DNA from: Chitinophaga pinensis
GTDB taxonomy: Bacteria; Bacteroidota; Bacteroidia; Chitinophagales; Chitinophagaceae
Assembly (NCBI GenBank): GCA_943324055.2
Contig: CALPKD020000029.1
Location: 1 to 9,030, forward strand
Reading direction: 5' to 3'
DNA: 9,030 bases
The notes under the pieces were generated by a model. That model saw only the letters and a list, made by a program, of their open reading frames with translations, was not told where the DNA came from and did no database searches. Shown one piece after another: positions 1 to 6,765 of this stretch. Each line of letters starts with the position of its first letter. The stretch's first letter is position 1. Both the position numbers and the translations under genes were made by a program.

Positions 1-212
1 AATAATGATGCTGAATCTTTCTCAAGTTCCATTCCTAATTTACTAGGTTTTATAACTACTTTATTTTTGTAGTGTAAGGTATAGCTCGGTGTGCCGTCAC
101 TTTGCAATGAAAAACTAAGCGTGATTTTTTCGTTAGGCGATTTTAATTCTTGCGCCGTTGCAATACTGAAAAATAAAATAAAAGTAATGAATAGGGAAAA
201 TAGGTGCTTCAT
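1..212 (-). CDS. Glycoside hydrolase family 97 enzyme, N-terminal fragment (cut by window edge)
   Basis: The first 70 codons are visible; the rest lies beyond the left edge. The ATG at 212-210 opens a clear signal peptide: MKH, a hydrophobic run to about residue 18, then ATA before a predicted cut at Q21. The mature start reads QELKSPN, then ITLSFSL, SDGTPSY, and VVIKPSKLGMEL at about residues 52-63. This order matches the N-terminal beta-sandwich domain of GH97 enzymes (SusB-like), recognised from memory. GH97 members are exo-acting alpha-glucosidases (inverting) or alpha-galactosidases (retaining), usually periplasmic in Bacteroidota. The catalytic barrel is not in view, so the two activities cannot be told apart. 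It is transcribed divergently from the alpha/beta hydrolase. I am confident of the family and unsure of the substrate. Confidence 0.85.
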   Translation of the reverse strand, partial: MKHLFSLFITFILFFSIATAQELKSPNEKITLSFSLQSDGTPSYTLHYKNKVVIKPSKLGMELEKDSASL

Positions 213-262
213 AATCGTTGGCATTAAATTTGAAAGTTTCTGGGTTTCCCCAAATGGACAGT

Positions 263-270
263 CAAATTTA
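263..270 (-). promoter_or_regulatory. Possible -7 element for the GH97 gene
   Basis: On the minus strand this reads TAAATTTG, a full match to the Bacteroidota -7 consensus TAnnTTTG, 50 bases upstream of the GH97 start codon. No TTG or TTTG is found at the expected 17-23 base spacing upstream, so support rests on one element in an AT-rich intergenic region. Confidence 0.25.
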
Positions 271-370
271 ATACTTATGTTGATATGAAAGTGAGATTTG
301 CATCATTGAGCTTTTCGTTTTTTATTACAAGTACTTATGCTTAATTTCATTGGATAAAATCATTCACACA

Positions 371-1216
371 ATGAAAGCCTTTATAATCACCATTTGCATT
401 TTAATAAGTTTTAATTCCTTTGCTCAAACGCCTAAAGTGCCCAAGTTTGATTATGGTAACGAAAAATCGCATGGTCATTACCTTAATACAAGAGGGTTTA
501 AAATGTACTATGAAATTTATGGAAAAGGGGAACCACTTTTAATCATACATGGGAATGGGGGTTCCATAAACAACTTTAGCGCTCAGATCCCTTATTTCTC
601 AAAAAAATATCAGGTTATATTAGCGGATAATCGTGCACAAGGAAAGTCGGCTGATTCAAATGACTCTTTAAGTTATGAGATGATGACCGATGATTTGAAC
701 GCTTTATTGGATTCACTTCATAAGGACTCCTGTTATGTAATAGGTTGGAGTGATGGGGGTATTGAGGGATTACTGCTTGCTATTAGGCATCCTAAAAAGG
801 TCAAAATGCTCGCTGTAACAGGAGCTAATTTACAGCCTGACCCAATTCTTAGTACCGACCCATGGGTAGTTGAAAATGAACTTCATACTATTGACAGCCT
901 TAAGCGATTGCCTGTAACCGCAGCAACAAAGCAATTATTAAAATTGCATACTTTATTGGTTGTCGCTCCCCATATAAGTCATGATGCTTTGCATACAATT
1001 ACCGCTCCTACACTAGTAATTGCCGGAGATCATGATGTGATTATGCCAAGGCATACTTTAGAGATTGCCGAAAACATCGAAAAATCTAATTTATGGATTT
1101 TGCCTAATTCAGGCCATTCTACACCTATACGCTATGCGGATAAATTTAATACGACTGTTCATTCATTCTTTGTTACTCCTTATGTTAAAATTGACAAAAG
1201 TGCAAAGTTTTATTAA
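371..1216 (+). CDS. Secreted alpha/beta hydrolase
   Basis: This is an alpha/beta-hydrolase-fold enzyme, probably periplasmic. I place the start at the ATG at 371 rather than the in-frame ATG at 350. From 371 the protein opens with a textbook signal peptide (MKAF, a hydrophobic core, then SFAQ, cut near residue 19); the upstream start would add seven polar residues. Length is 281 residues. Visible motifs, numbered from 371, are the oxyanion-loop HGNGG at 60-64, the nucleophile elbow GWSDGG with Ser127, the acid in GDHDVI (Asp222), and the catalytic histidine in NSGHSTP (His249). The triad is therefore complete. The cap region is short, as in simple esterase/lipase-like members. Substrate is unknown: carboxylesterase, lactonase or epoxide-hydrolase-like activity cannot be separated here. 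It is divergent from the GH97 gene, 158 bases away, and followed by 64 bases holding the next gene's promoter, so it is likely transcribed alone. Confidence 0.88.
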   Translation: MKAFIITICILISFNSFAQTPKVPKFDYGNEKSHGHYLNTRGFKMYYEIYGKGEPLLIIHGNGGSINNFSAQIPYFSKKYQVILADNRAQGKSADSNDSLSYEMMTDDLNALLDSLHKDSCYVIGWSDGGIEGLLLAIRHPKKVKMLAVTGANLQPDPILSTDPWVVENELHTIDSLKRLPVTAATKQLLKLHTLLVVAPHISHDALHTITAPTLVIAGDHDVIMPRHTLEIAENIEKSNLWILPNSGHSTPIRYADKFNTTVHSFFVTPYVKIDKSAKFY

Positions 1217-1243
1217 AATATAACCAAAGTCATTTGATAGTAC

Positions 1244-1275
1244 TTGAGCTACAATACATATAATATATACCTTTG
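1244..1275 (+). promoter_or_regulatory. Bacteroidota-type promoter for the HYC_CC_PP/receptor pair
   Basis: TTG at 1244-1246 and TACCTTTG at 1268-1275 are separated by 21 bases. This fits the Bacteroidota primary-sigma pattern (TTTG or TTG, 17-23 bases, TAnnTTTG), with every fixed base of the -7 element matched. Transcription would be expected to begin a few bases after 1275, at or beside the GTG start codon at 1281, which would give a mRNA with almost no leader. Confidence 0.6.
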
Positions 1276-1280
1276 TAGTA

Positions 1281-1664
1281 GTGAAAAAAGGTATAGTCAT
1301 ATTATTATTGGTGTTGTACAGTGTTTCCACAATTGGGGCTACTATTAATATGCACTATTGCATGAATAAATTTGCAGGCTGGTCACTTACAAGTGAAAAG
1401 AAAGAAAAATGTGCAAAGTGTGGTATGACTAATACGGGTTGCTGCAAGGATGAAAAAAAGCAAATCAAAATTACACTCGATCAACAAAAAGCCGAGTACG
1501 CACAAAGTGCAAACTTTCATCCGCTGGTTATAATCAATACACCAGCAATTTATAGCGCAAAACATTTTATTATCACTGACAAGCAAAGCCTTGTTTATTT
1601 TCATGCGCCGCCTTTAATACTCAAAAAAAATATACAAGCATTTTTTGCTACTTTTTTAATTTGA
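1281..1664 (+). CDS. HYC_CC_PP family small Cys-rich envelope protein
   Basis: This is a 127-residue protein with a GTG start. The first in-frame ATG falls at codon 24, inside the conserved region, so GTG is the only sensible start. An N-terminal hydrophobic segment (residues 4-20) acts as signal peptide or membrane anchor. The three features that name the family are all present: MHYCM (His25, Tyr26, Cys27), a GCC pair (Cys54-Cys55) and HAPP (residues 108-111). There is also a CAKC motif at Cys44/Cys47. Five cysteines in 29 residues, with nearby histidine and methionine, suggest binding of a soft metal such as copper in the periplasm; that is inference, as I know of no proven function. It lies 56 bases upstream of a TonB receptor carrying a heavy-metal-associated domain, with no terminator between, so the two are probably co-transcribed and work together. 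Confidence 0.85.
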   Translation: MKKGIVILLLVLYSVSTIGATINMHYCMNKFAGWSLTSEKKEKCAKCGMTNTGCCKDEKKQIKITLDQQKAEYAQSANFHPLVIINTPAIYSAKHFIITDKQSLVYFHAPPLILKKNIQAFFATFLI

Positions 1665-1720
1665 TGTAAATCGACATTTAATAGGATAACTATTTTATAA
1701 TCGGTTTAATTAATTTAAAA

Positions 1721-4273
1721 ATGAAATTTCATAAATATATATTGTTACTATGCTTGACTATTGCCAACTTAGTAGCTTTTGCACAGGATGCAAAAAACGG
1801 AAAGTATACTACTACTAGCTTTAAAGTATTTGGCGCTTGTGAACAATGTAAAGCCAGAATTGAATCGGTGATTAAAGTAAAGGGTGTCAAAACAGGTGTG
1901 TGGGATGTGGAAACAAAAATGTTGAGTCTCGAATATGATTCAAGTCAAATTTCGCTTGAGAAAATCCAAAATAAAATCATAGCGGTAGGCCATGACCTAG
2001 TCGATAAAAAAGCTAAAGATGCTGTTTATAATAAATTGCCAGCTTGTTGTCTTTATCGGGAAATGGAAGAAGATGAAAAGATGCAAATGCCTACAGAAGA
2101 ATTCATTAAAGGAGTGGTGATACAAGACAATAACAAAGGTAAATTTGAGCCATTGTCCAATGCAAGTGTATATTGGTTAGGGACAAATGTTGGAGTTGTA
2201 ACAGATAGCTTGGGCGTATTTGAAATTAAAACAACCGAAAGCAGCCAACGACTAGTAATTAGTTATACTGGCTATAAGGCAGATACTATTTTGATTGTGC
2301 ATGCAAATGATCTAAAAGTTATTATGGCATCGAAGGGCCAGCTAAAGGATGTTACTGTGTTTAGTCGTCAATTAGGAAGTTTTATTCCTTATTTAAATCC
2401 TATTCGAACTCAAGTGATGACAGGCACTGAATTATTAAAAGCGGCTTGTTGTAATTTGAGTGAAAGTTTTGAAACGAACCCGTCGGTTGATGTTTCTTAT
2501 AATGATGCGGTGACAGGATCAAAGCAGATTCAATTATTAGGGTTGAGTGGCAATTACACACAACTGACCGTCGAAAACCTGCCTGGTCCTCGCGGTTTAG
2601 CTACACCACTTGGCTTAAACTCCATTGCGGGTCCATGGATTGAAAGTATTCAACTTACCAAGGGAGTAGGGTCAGTAGCAAATGGCTTTGAAAGTATTGC
2701 AGGCCAAATAAATGTAGAATTAAAAAAACCAGAAACTGCGGAGCAGTTATTAGGAAATATATATGTGAACGATTTAGGTAAAACCGATTTAAATGTAAAC
2801 CTATCCACTAAGTTAAATACAAAGTGGTCAACAGCGTTATTGCTTCACGATGATTTTTTAAATAATTCCGTTGACATGAATAAGGACGGGTTTAAGGATT
2901 TGCCAACTGGTAATACTTTAAGTTTAGTGAACCGTTATAAATATGATAATAGTAAAGGGGTGCTAGCACAGTTTGGAGTTAAGGTATTGAATGACGAAAA
3001 ATTAGGTGGCGCCACCGCGTTTAATCCTGGCAAAGACAAGCATACACAAAACTATTATGGGCTTGGAATAAATACAGAAAGATATGAACTGTTTGGAAAG
3101 ATGGGATATGTGTTTCCGCAACAACAATATAAGAGTATCGGTTTGCAGTTAGATGCAATCAATCATCAACAAAACTCCTATTTTGGTTTAACCAATTATA
3201 ACGGCACACAGCAAAGCTTTTATAGTAATTTAATTTACCAATCCATTATTAATTCAACGATTCATAAATTCAGGACGGGCTTTAGTTTTCAATATGACAA
3301 GTACAACGAGGACTTTAAAACCAATAACTATGCACGAAAGGAAATAGTACCTGGTGCTTTTTTTGAATATACTTACACGCCCAATGACAAATGGAGTATG
3401 GTAGCGGGATTGAGGGTTGATGACAATAACTTATACGGTGCATTTGTAACACCTCGTTTAAATATGAGGTATGAACCCATAAAAGGAACTACCATTAGGC
3501 TAAGTGCTGGTAGAGGGCAAAGAACTGCAAATATATTTGCCGAAAATAATAGTGTATTTGTAAGTGCGAGACAAGTAGTTATTAATCCAAGCTTGGCTGG
3601 CGCTGCTTATGGGTTAAATCCAGAAATTGCCTGGAACAAAGGAATTAGTGTGGATCAAAAGTTAAATCTGTTTGGGAATAGTGCAACCATTGGCCTAGAT
3701 TATTTCAGAAACGATTTTACAAATCAGGTAGTAGTTGATTTAGAAAATGCAAGACAGGTTCAGTTTTATAATTTAAAGGATCATTCCTACTCTAATAGTT
3801 TTCAAGCCGAATTAAATGTGACGCCACTTGAAAAATTTGATCTAAAAATAGCCTATCGATACTTTGACGTTCGTCAAACCTATAATGGACAACTTTTAGA
3901 ACGTCCTTACATTGCAAAGCATAGAGCGTTTTTAAGTATTGATTATGCAACAAGCAATAATTGGAAATTTAATTACACGATTACCTTTAATGGCAAAAAA
4001 AGGCTAACGAATACCTTAGCGAATCCGTCTGCATACCAGCTAGCAACCTACTCTCCTAGTTTTGTATTAATGAATGCACAAATAAGTAAAAGCTTTAGTA
4101 AAAAGTATCCGATGGATATATATATGGGATCCGAAAATATCTCGAATTTCTTTCAGCAAAATACCATCTTGGCGGCCAATGCGCCCTTTAGTCCCTATTT
4201 TGATGCCTCAATGGTTTGGGGGCCTACTACAGGCAGAATGCTCTATTTTGGGTGGAGAATCAAAATTAAATAA
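1721..4273 (+). CDS. TonB-dependent outer-membrane receptor with N-terminal HMA domain
   Basis: This 850-residue protein has a signal peptide ending AFAQ (cut after about residue 21). An HMA-like domain at about 30-100 carries GACEQC (Cys40, Cys43) and the typical late motif AVGHDLV. A linker with PACC (Cys109-Cys110) follows, then a carboxypeptidase-regulatory-like domain at about 128-205. The plug at about 215-335 contains AACC (Cys243-Cys244) and GLATPLGLN, and a beta-barrel runs from about 345 to the end (YFGWRIKIK). The length is complete for the family. Such receptors import a ligand across the outer membrane using TonB/ExbBD energy; no TonB or ExbBD gene is in this window. The HMA domain would sit in the periplasm, where it could take or hand over Cu(I) or another soft metal. 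Copper is an inference from the HMA domain and the HYC_CC_PP neighbour; zinc, or a metallophore, is not excluded. Confidence 0.92.
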   Translation: MKFHKYILLLCLTIANLVAFAQDAKNGKYTTTSFKVFGACEQCKARIESVIKVKGVKTGVWDVETKMLSLEYDSSQISLEKIQNKIIAVGHDLVDKKAKDAVYNKLPACCLYREMEEDEKMQMPTEEFIKGVVIQDNNKGKFEPLSNASVYWLGTNVGVVTDSLGVFEIKTTESSQRLVISYTGYKADTILIVHANDLKVIMASKGQLKDVTVFSRQLGSFIPYLNPIRTQVMTGTELLKAACCNLSESFETNPSVDVSYNDAVTGSKQIQLLGLSGNYTQLTVENLPGPRGLATPLGLNSIAGPWIESIQLTKGVGSVANGFESIAGQINVELKKPETAEQLLGNIYVNDLGKTDLNVNLSTKLNTKWSTALLLHDDFLNNSVDMNKDGFKDLPTGNTLSLVNRYKYDNSKGVLAQFGVKVLNDEKLGGATAFNPGKDKHTQNYYGLGINTERYELFGKMGYVFPQQQYKSIGLQLDAINHQQNSYFGLTNYNGTQQSFYSNLIYQSIINSTIHKFRTGFSFQYDKYNEDFKTNNYARKEIVPGAFFEYTYTPNDKWSMVAGLRVDDNNLYGAFVTPRLNMRYEPIKGTTIRLSAGRGQRTANIFAENNSVFVSARQVVINPSLAGAAYGLNPEIAWNKGISVDQKLNLFGNSATIGLDYFRNDFTNQVVVDLENARQVQFYNLKDHSYSNSFQAELNVTPLEKFDLKIAYRYFDVRQTYNGQLLERPYIAKHRAFLSIDYATSNNWKFNYTITFNGKKRLTNTLANPSAYQLATYSPSFVLMNAQISKSFSKKYPMDIYMGSENISNFFQQNTILAANAPFSPYFDASMVWGPTTGRMLYFGWRIKIK

Positions 4274-4345
4274 GTGAATTGCCCATTATTCTTGTAATAA
4301 TTCGAACCAAAACGAACACCAATTGTTATAATCTAAACACGTATT

Positions 4346-4939
4346 ATGAAAACGATTTTAATCCTAGCAGCCTTAGTTGCAATTTATTTTGTTTTTCAGT
4401 CATTTATATCAATCAATGCGCTAAAGACCGAAAAGCAAAAATATAGAGTAGTTTTTAAAGACAAGGACATTGAAATTCGCTATTACCCATCAGCAACATT
4501 CGCGACTATCTATTCACCTGCTAAAAATTATAAAGGCTTGGCGAGTAATGGATTCCGAAAATTAGCTGGTTTCATTTTTGGAGGCAATGAGCAAAATGAA
4601 AGTATTTCGATGACTGCTCCTGTAAGAATGACAATGTCTGACAAGGGTTCAAGCATGAGTTTTGTAATGCCCGAAAAATACGCCACTAAAAACTTGCCTA
4701 CTCCAAAGGATAAAAATATTCAAATTCAACAAAGTAAACCAGAATATGTTGCTGTAATTAGTTTTGGGGGATACGCATCAGATGAGAAGATCGCAGAAAA
4801 TACGACAAAGCTTAAAAATAGCTTAGTACAAAGAAATATTAAACAAAATGGCGCTTTTTCGTTTTTGGGTTATAATGCTCCATTTCAATTCATTGGCAGG
4901 ACCAACGAAATTATTATCCCTATTGAATGGAAGGAATAA
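4346..4939 (+). CDS. SOUL family heme-binding-like protein
   Basis: This 197-residue protein has an N-terminal hydrophobic segment (residues 3-22) that should anchor it in the inner membrane or be cleaved on export; there is no lipobox cysteine. The SOUL/HEBP domain fills the rest: IEIRYYPSATFATI (42-55), ISMTAPVRMTM (87-97), SFVMPEKY (105-112), LGYNAPF (174-180) and the terminal strand EIIIPIEW (188-195). SOUL proteins were first described as heme or tetrapyrrole binders in animals; the role of bacterial members is poorly known. The protein has no histidine and no cysteine, so the usual axial heme ligands are absent. It may bind heme another way, bind another hydrophobic ligand, or have lost heme binding. 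It follows the receptor gene by 72 bases on the same strand with no convincing terminator, so read-through is possible. Confidence 0.88.
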   Translation: MKTILILAALVAIYFVFQSFISINALKTEKQKYRVVFKDKDIEIRYYPSATFATIYSPAKNYKGLASNGFRKLAGFIFGGNEQNESISMTAPVRMTMSDKGSSMSFVMPEKYATKNLPTPKDKNIQIQQSKPEYVAVISFGGYASDEKIAENTTKLKNSLVQRNIKQNGAFSFLGYNAPFQFIGRTNEIIIPIEWKE

Positions 4940-5088
4940 GTAGCTAAAAATTTATATTTTTTTCTTTTAGTATTTCCTTGAATGTATTAAGTATTCTTTT
5001 TATCCAATCCCCGACTAGGGATGTTGGTACACATGTTTGATAAAATGCCGCATAATTCCTGACTAGTCTAGACCAATAAAAATATTGA

Positions 5089-5703
5089 ATGAAAACGCAA
5101 CTAACTTATACAGCATTAATGGAAATGGAACAACGCAAAAGGGCACACCTAATAAATAGTGTCGGCGGATTTAAAAGCGTTTGCCTAATCGGCACCATTG
5201 ACAATGCGGGCCAAACGAACCTAGCTATTTTTAGTTCAATTGTTCATATTGGAGCGAACCCCCCATTAATCAGTTTTATTATGCGGCCGGATTCAGTTGA
5301 ACGTCATACCCTATCTAATATTTTAGAATCCGGATGCTATACCATTAACCATATCAACGAAAATATTTACAAGCAAGCGCATCAGACCTCTGCGAGGTAC
5401 CCTAAGAATAGTTCCGAATTTGATGCAACTGGTTTAACATGTGAATACCTAAATGGCTTTAAAGCGCCATTTGTGCAACAAAGCAATATTCAGCTTGCAA
5501 TTGAATTTAGAGAGCGCATAAACCTAACTATTAATAATACCATGATGGTAATTGGTGAAATCCGGTACATTCATTTCCCGACTGATTGCTTACAAGAAGA
5601 CGGATACCTTGATATTGAAAAAGCAGGCACTGTTTCATGCACCGGGCTGGATAGTTATCATACCACTAGCAGATTACAAAGGTTGGCATACGCAAAGCCT
5701 TAA
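5089..5703 (+). CDS. Flavin reductase family protein (FMN-binding split barrel)
   Basis: This 204-residue cytosolic protein has no signal peptide. It matches the flavin-reductase-like domain: INSVGGFKSVCLIGT (22-36), then TNLAIFSSIVHIGANPPLI (43-61), the stretch that in this fold holds FMN, and FIMRPD (63-68). TSARYPKNSSEFDATGL (100-116) and the C-terminal GLDSYHTTSRLQRLAYAKP (186-204) recall a conserved Bacteroidota subgroup. Family members bind FMN and either use NAD(P)H to supply reduced flavin to a partner monooxygenase or act on their own substrate. No monooxygenase lies nearby, so the partner and reaction are unknown. The ATG at 5089 is the first in frame and lies 149 bases beyond the SOUL gene, so it probably has its own promoter, although I could not identify one. 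Confidence 0.88.
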   Translation: MKTQLTYTALMEMEQRKRAHLINSVGGFKSVCLIGTIDNAGQTNLAIFSSIVHIGANPPLISFIMRPDSVERHTLSNILESGCYTINHINENIYKQAHQTSARYPKNSSEFDATGLTCEYLNGFKAPFVQQSNIQLAIEFRERINLTINNTMMVIGEIRYIHFPTDCLQEDGYLDIEKAGTVSCTGLDSYHTTSRLQRLAYAKP

Positions 5704-5719
5704 TCCACATGTGTTTGGC

Positions 5720-5738
5720 ATGAACATAGAATGAACAT
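5720..5738. repeat. Tandem 8-base direct repeat with 11-base period
   Basis: ATGAACAT occurs at 5720-5727 and again at 5731-5738, with AGA between. The 11-base period would put both copies on the same face of the helix. It lies in the 62-base gap between the flavin reductase and DUF2071 genes, 28-46 bases before the DUF2071 start. It could be a binding site for a transcription factor, or chance; nothing else supports it. Confidence 0.3.
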
Positions 5739-5765
5739 TTGTTTTAAATATGTGTTATAGAATGT

Positions 5766-6479
5766 ATGAGCAGTATATTCTTAAAGGCCAATTGGGAGAA
5801 CGTGGTGATGGCTAATTACGAAGTGGATCCAAGTATCCTAAAACCTTATTTACCTAAAGGAGTAGAGCTAGATTTTTACAAGTACAAAACCTATGTTAGC
5901 CTGGTAGGATTTATGTTTAAGAAAACGCGGTTGTTTGAAATTCCGATCCCATTTTTTGGATCCTTTGAAGAAGTAAACCTTCGGTTTTATGTAAGAAGAA
6001 TAGAGGGGAAGAAGGTTAAAAAAGGAGTGGTGTTTATTAATGAAACAGTGCCTTTCAAAATTGTTGCATTATTAGCAAATAAGCTATACAAGGAACATTA
6101 TATTTCAATTCCCACTAAAAACTCAATCAGCGTAAACACGAATAAAGACATTATTTACGAGTGGAAAAAAAATAACGCCTGGAATTCAATCTCAGTGAAT
6201 ACCGAAACTGCACAACAAAAGATAGCACCCGATAGTATTGAGCAATTTATATTTGAACGTTACTTTGGCTTTACCAAAATAGATAAGGACAATAGTCAAG
6301 AGTACAGAATTGCGCATCCAAAATGGATGACAAACACAATACTAAATCATACTATAAAATGTGATTTTGGAGCTATGTATGGCCCATCGTTTGCGCACCT
6401 CAATAATAAAGTGCCTGATTCAATTATCATGGCAGAGGGATCGGCGGTTACGATTAATTGGAAAAGAGAAAAGTTTTAA
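5766..6479 (+). CDS. DUF2071 family protein
   Basis: This is a 237-residue cytosolic protein. Its opening matches the DUF2071 (YqjF-like) pattern: NWENVVMANYEVDPSILKPYLP (9-30), GVELDFYKYKTYVSLVGFMF (32-51), and EVNLRFYVRR (69-78). The C-terminal part, with KWMTN, YGPSF and AEGSAVTINW, is also typical. The length is close to the family norm. No biochemical function is established; the fold is thought to resemble acetoacetate-decarboxylase-like proteins, but catalytic residues are not assignable here. One oddity is that NSISVNT occurs twice (119-125 and 140-146), with different codons in the two copies. The gene ends 12 bases before the convergent minus-strand small gene. The ATG at 5766 gives the correct family start; an ATG at 5762 is out of frame. 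Confidence 0.85.
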   Translation: MSSIFLKANWENVVMANYEVDPSILKPYLPKGVELDFYKYKTYVSLVGFMFKKTRLFEIPIPFFGSFEEVNLRFYVRRIEGKKVKKGVVFINETVPFKIVALLANKLYKEHYISIPTKNSISVNTNKDIIYEWKKNNAWNSISVNTETAQQKIAPDSIEQFIFERYFGFTKIDKDNSQEYRIAHPKWMTNTILNHTIKCDFGAMYGPSFAHLNNKVPDSIIMAEGSAVTINWKREKF

Positions 6480-6491
6480 GCAACTAGTTCG

Positions 6492-6587
6492 TTACTTAAT
6501 TTGTCCCATTCTTTTTAATGCTAGTACAAAGGCAACTCCAAATAACAAAGTGATTAGTCCTGCAAAATAAGGGATAAGCTGCGCCAT
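6492..6587 (-). CDS. 31-residue single-pass membrane miniprotein
   Basis: The ORF runs from the ATG at 6587-6585 to the TAA at 6494-6492. The product begins MAQLIPYFAGL, has one hydrophobic helix at about residues 5-24, and ends in a short basic tail, KRMGQIK, which would favour a cytosolic C-terminus. I do not recognise a named family. Support comes from its position: the upstream 58-codon membrane-protein gene stops one base before this ATG (TAA, G, ATG), an arrangement typical of translational coupling. The protein also has the composition of a real membrane helix and leaves only 12 bases to the convergent DUF2071 stop. It may be a small subunit or partner of the 58-residue protein. Without conservation data a chance ORF cannot be fully excluded. 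Confidence 0.6.
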   Translation of the reverse strand: MAQLIPYFAGLITLLFGVAFVLALKRMGQIK

Positions 6588-6588
6588 C

Positions 6589-6765
6589 TTAATCTTTATT
6601 AATTAATTTAAGCAAAATAGCAAATCCAAGTATAGAAGGGACCCAAATACCAATAAATATCCCAGCTTCTATTTCGCCTGAAAACCAAAGTATTTCAGAA
6701 AATATTAAAGATAAAAAGGCTGCGCTAAGCATCAATATATCTGTTAATGTAAACTTTTTGAACAT
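6589..6765 (-). CDS. 58-residue two-helix membrane protein
   Basis: The ORF runs from the ATG at 6765-6763 to the TAA at 6591-6589. The product starts MFKKFTLTD and has a first hydrophobic helix at about 9-28 containing SEILWFSG (23-30). A short acidic turn (EIEAG) follows, then a second helix at about 36-54 (GIFIGIWVPSILGF), and the protein ends KLINKD. The two helices with a short loop suggest an inner-membrane hairpin. The LWFSG...GIF.G.WVPSILGF pattern resembles small conserved hypothetical proteins I recall from other Bacteroidota, but I cannot name the family or a function. It is followed after one base by the 31-codon gene, so the two form a mini-operon. A perfect inverted repeat begins 14 bases upstream of the start. 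Start choice is supported by the basic MFKK lead; an internal ATG at codon 12 would remove half of helix 1. Confidence 0.75.
   Translation of the reverse strand: MFKKFTLTDILMLSAAFLSLIFSEILWFSGEIEAGIFIGIWVPSILGFAILLKLINKD

Noticed and set aside
91..288. Plus-strand ORF of 65 codons at the left edge
   Set aside because: It lies antisense to the GH97 signal peptide and N-terminal domain, which are well supported, and shows no signal or motif of its own.
350..370. Upstream ATG at 350 as start of the alpha/beta hydrolase
   Set aside because: It would put a polar, charged heptapeptide before an otherwise canonical signal peptide; the ATG at 371 is the better start.
1383..1604. Minus-strand ORF of 73 codons
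   Set aside because: It is antisense to the HYC_CC_PP gene, whose motifs are clearly conserved; its cysteines are reflections of the opposite strand.
4276..4303. Possible terminator hairpin after the TonB receptor gene (ATTATT, CTTGT, AATAAT)
   Set aside because: The stem is six A-T pairs with no following T run, and competing pairings exist; it is too weak to call.
4946..4963. AAAAAT / ATTTTT hairpin with a T run after the SOUL gene
   Set aside because: The stem is all A-T in an A/T homopolymer context, so it would barely fold; chance is the simplest explanation.
5061..5068. GACTAGTC palindrome before the flavin reductase gene
   Set aside because: An 8-base palindrome is expected often by chance and no second copy or promoter element supports it.
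5552..5734. Plus-strand ORF of 60 codons overlapping the flavin reductase end
   Set aside because: It is an out-of-frame shadow of the flavin reductase C-terminus, which is complete and conserved.
6361..6570. Plus-strand ORF of 69 codons
   Set aside because: It is out of frame with the DUF2071 gene and then runs antisense to the 31-codon membrane gene; no independent support.
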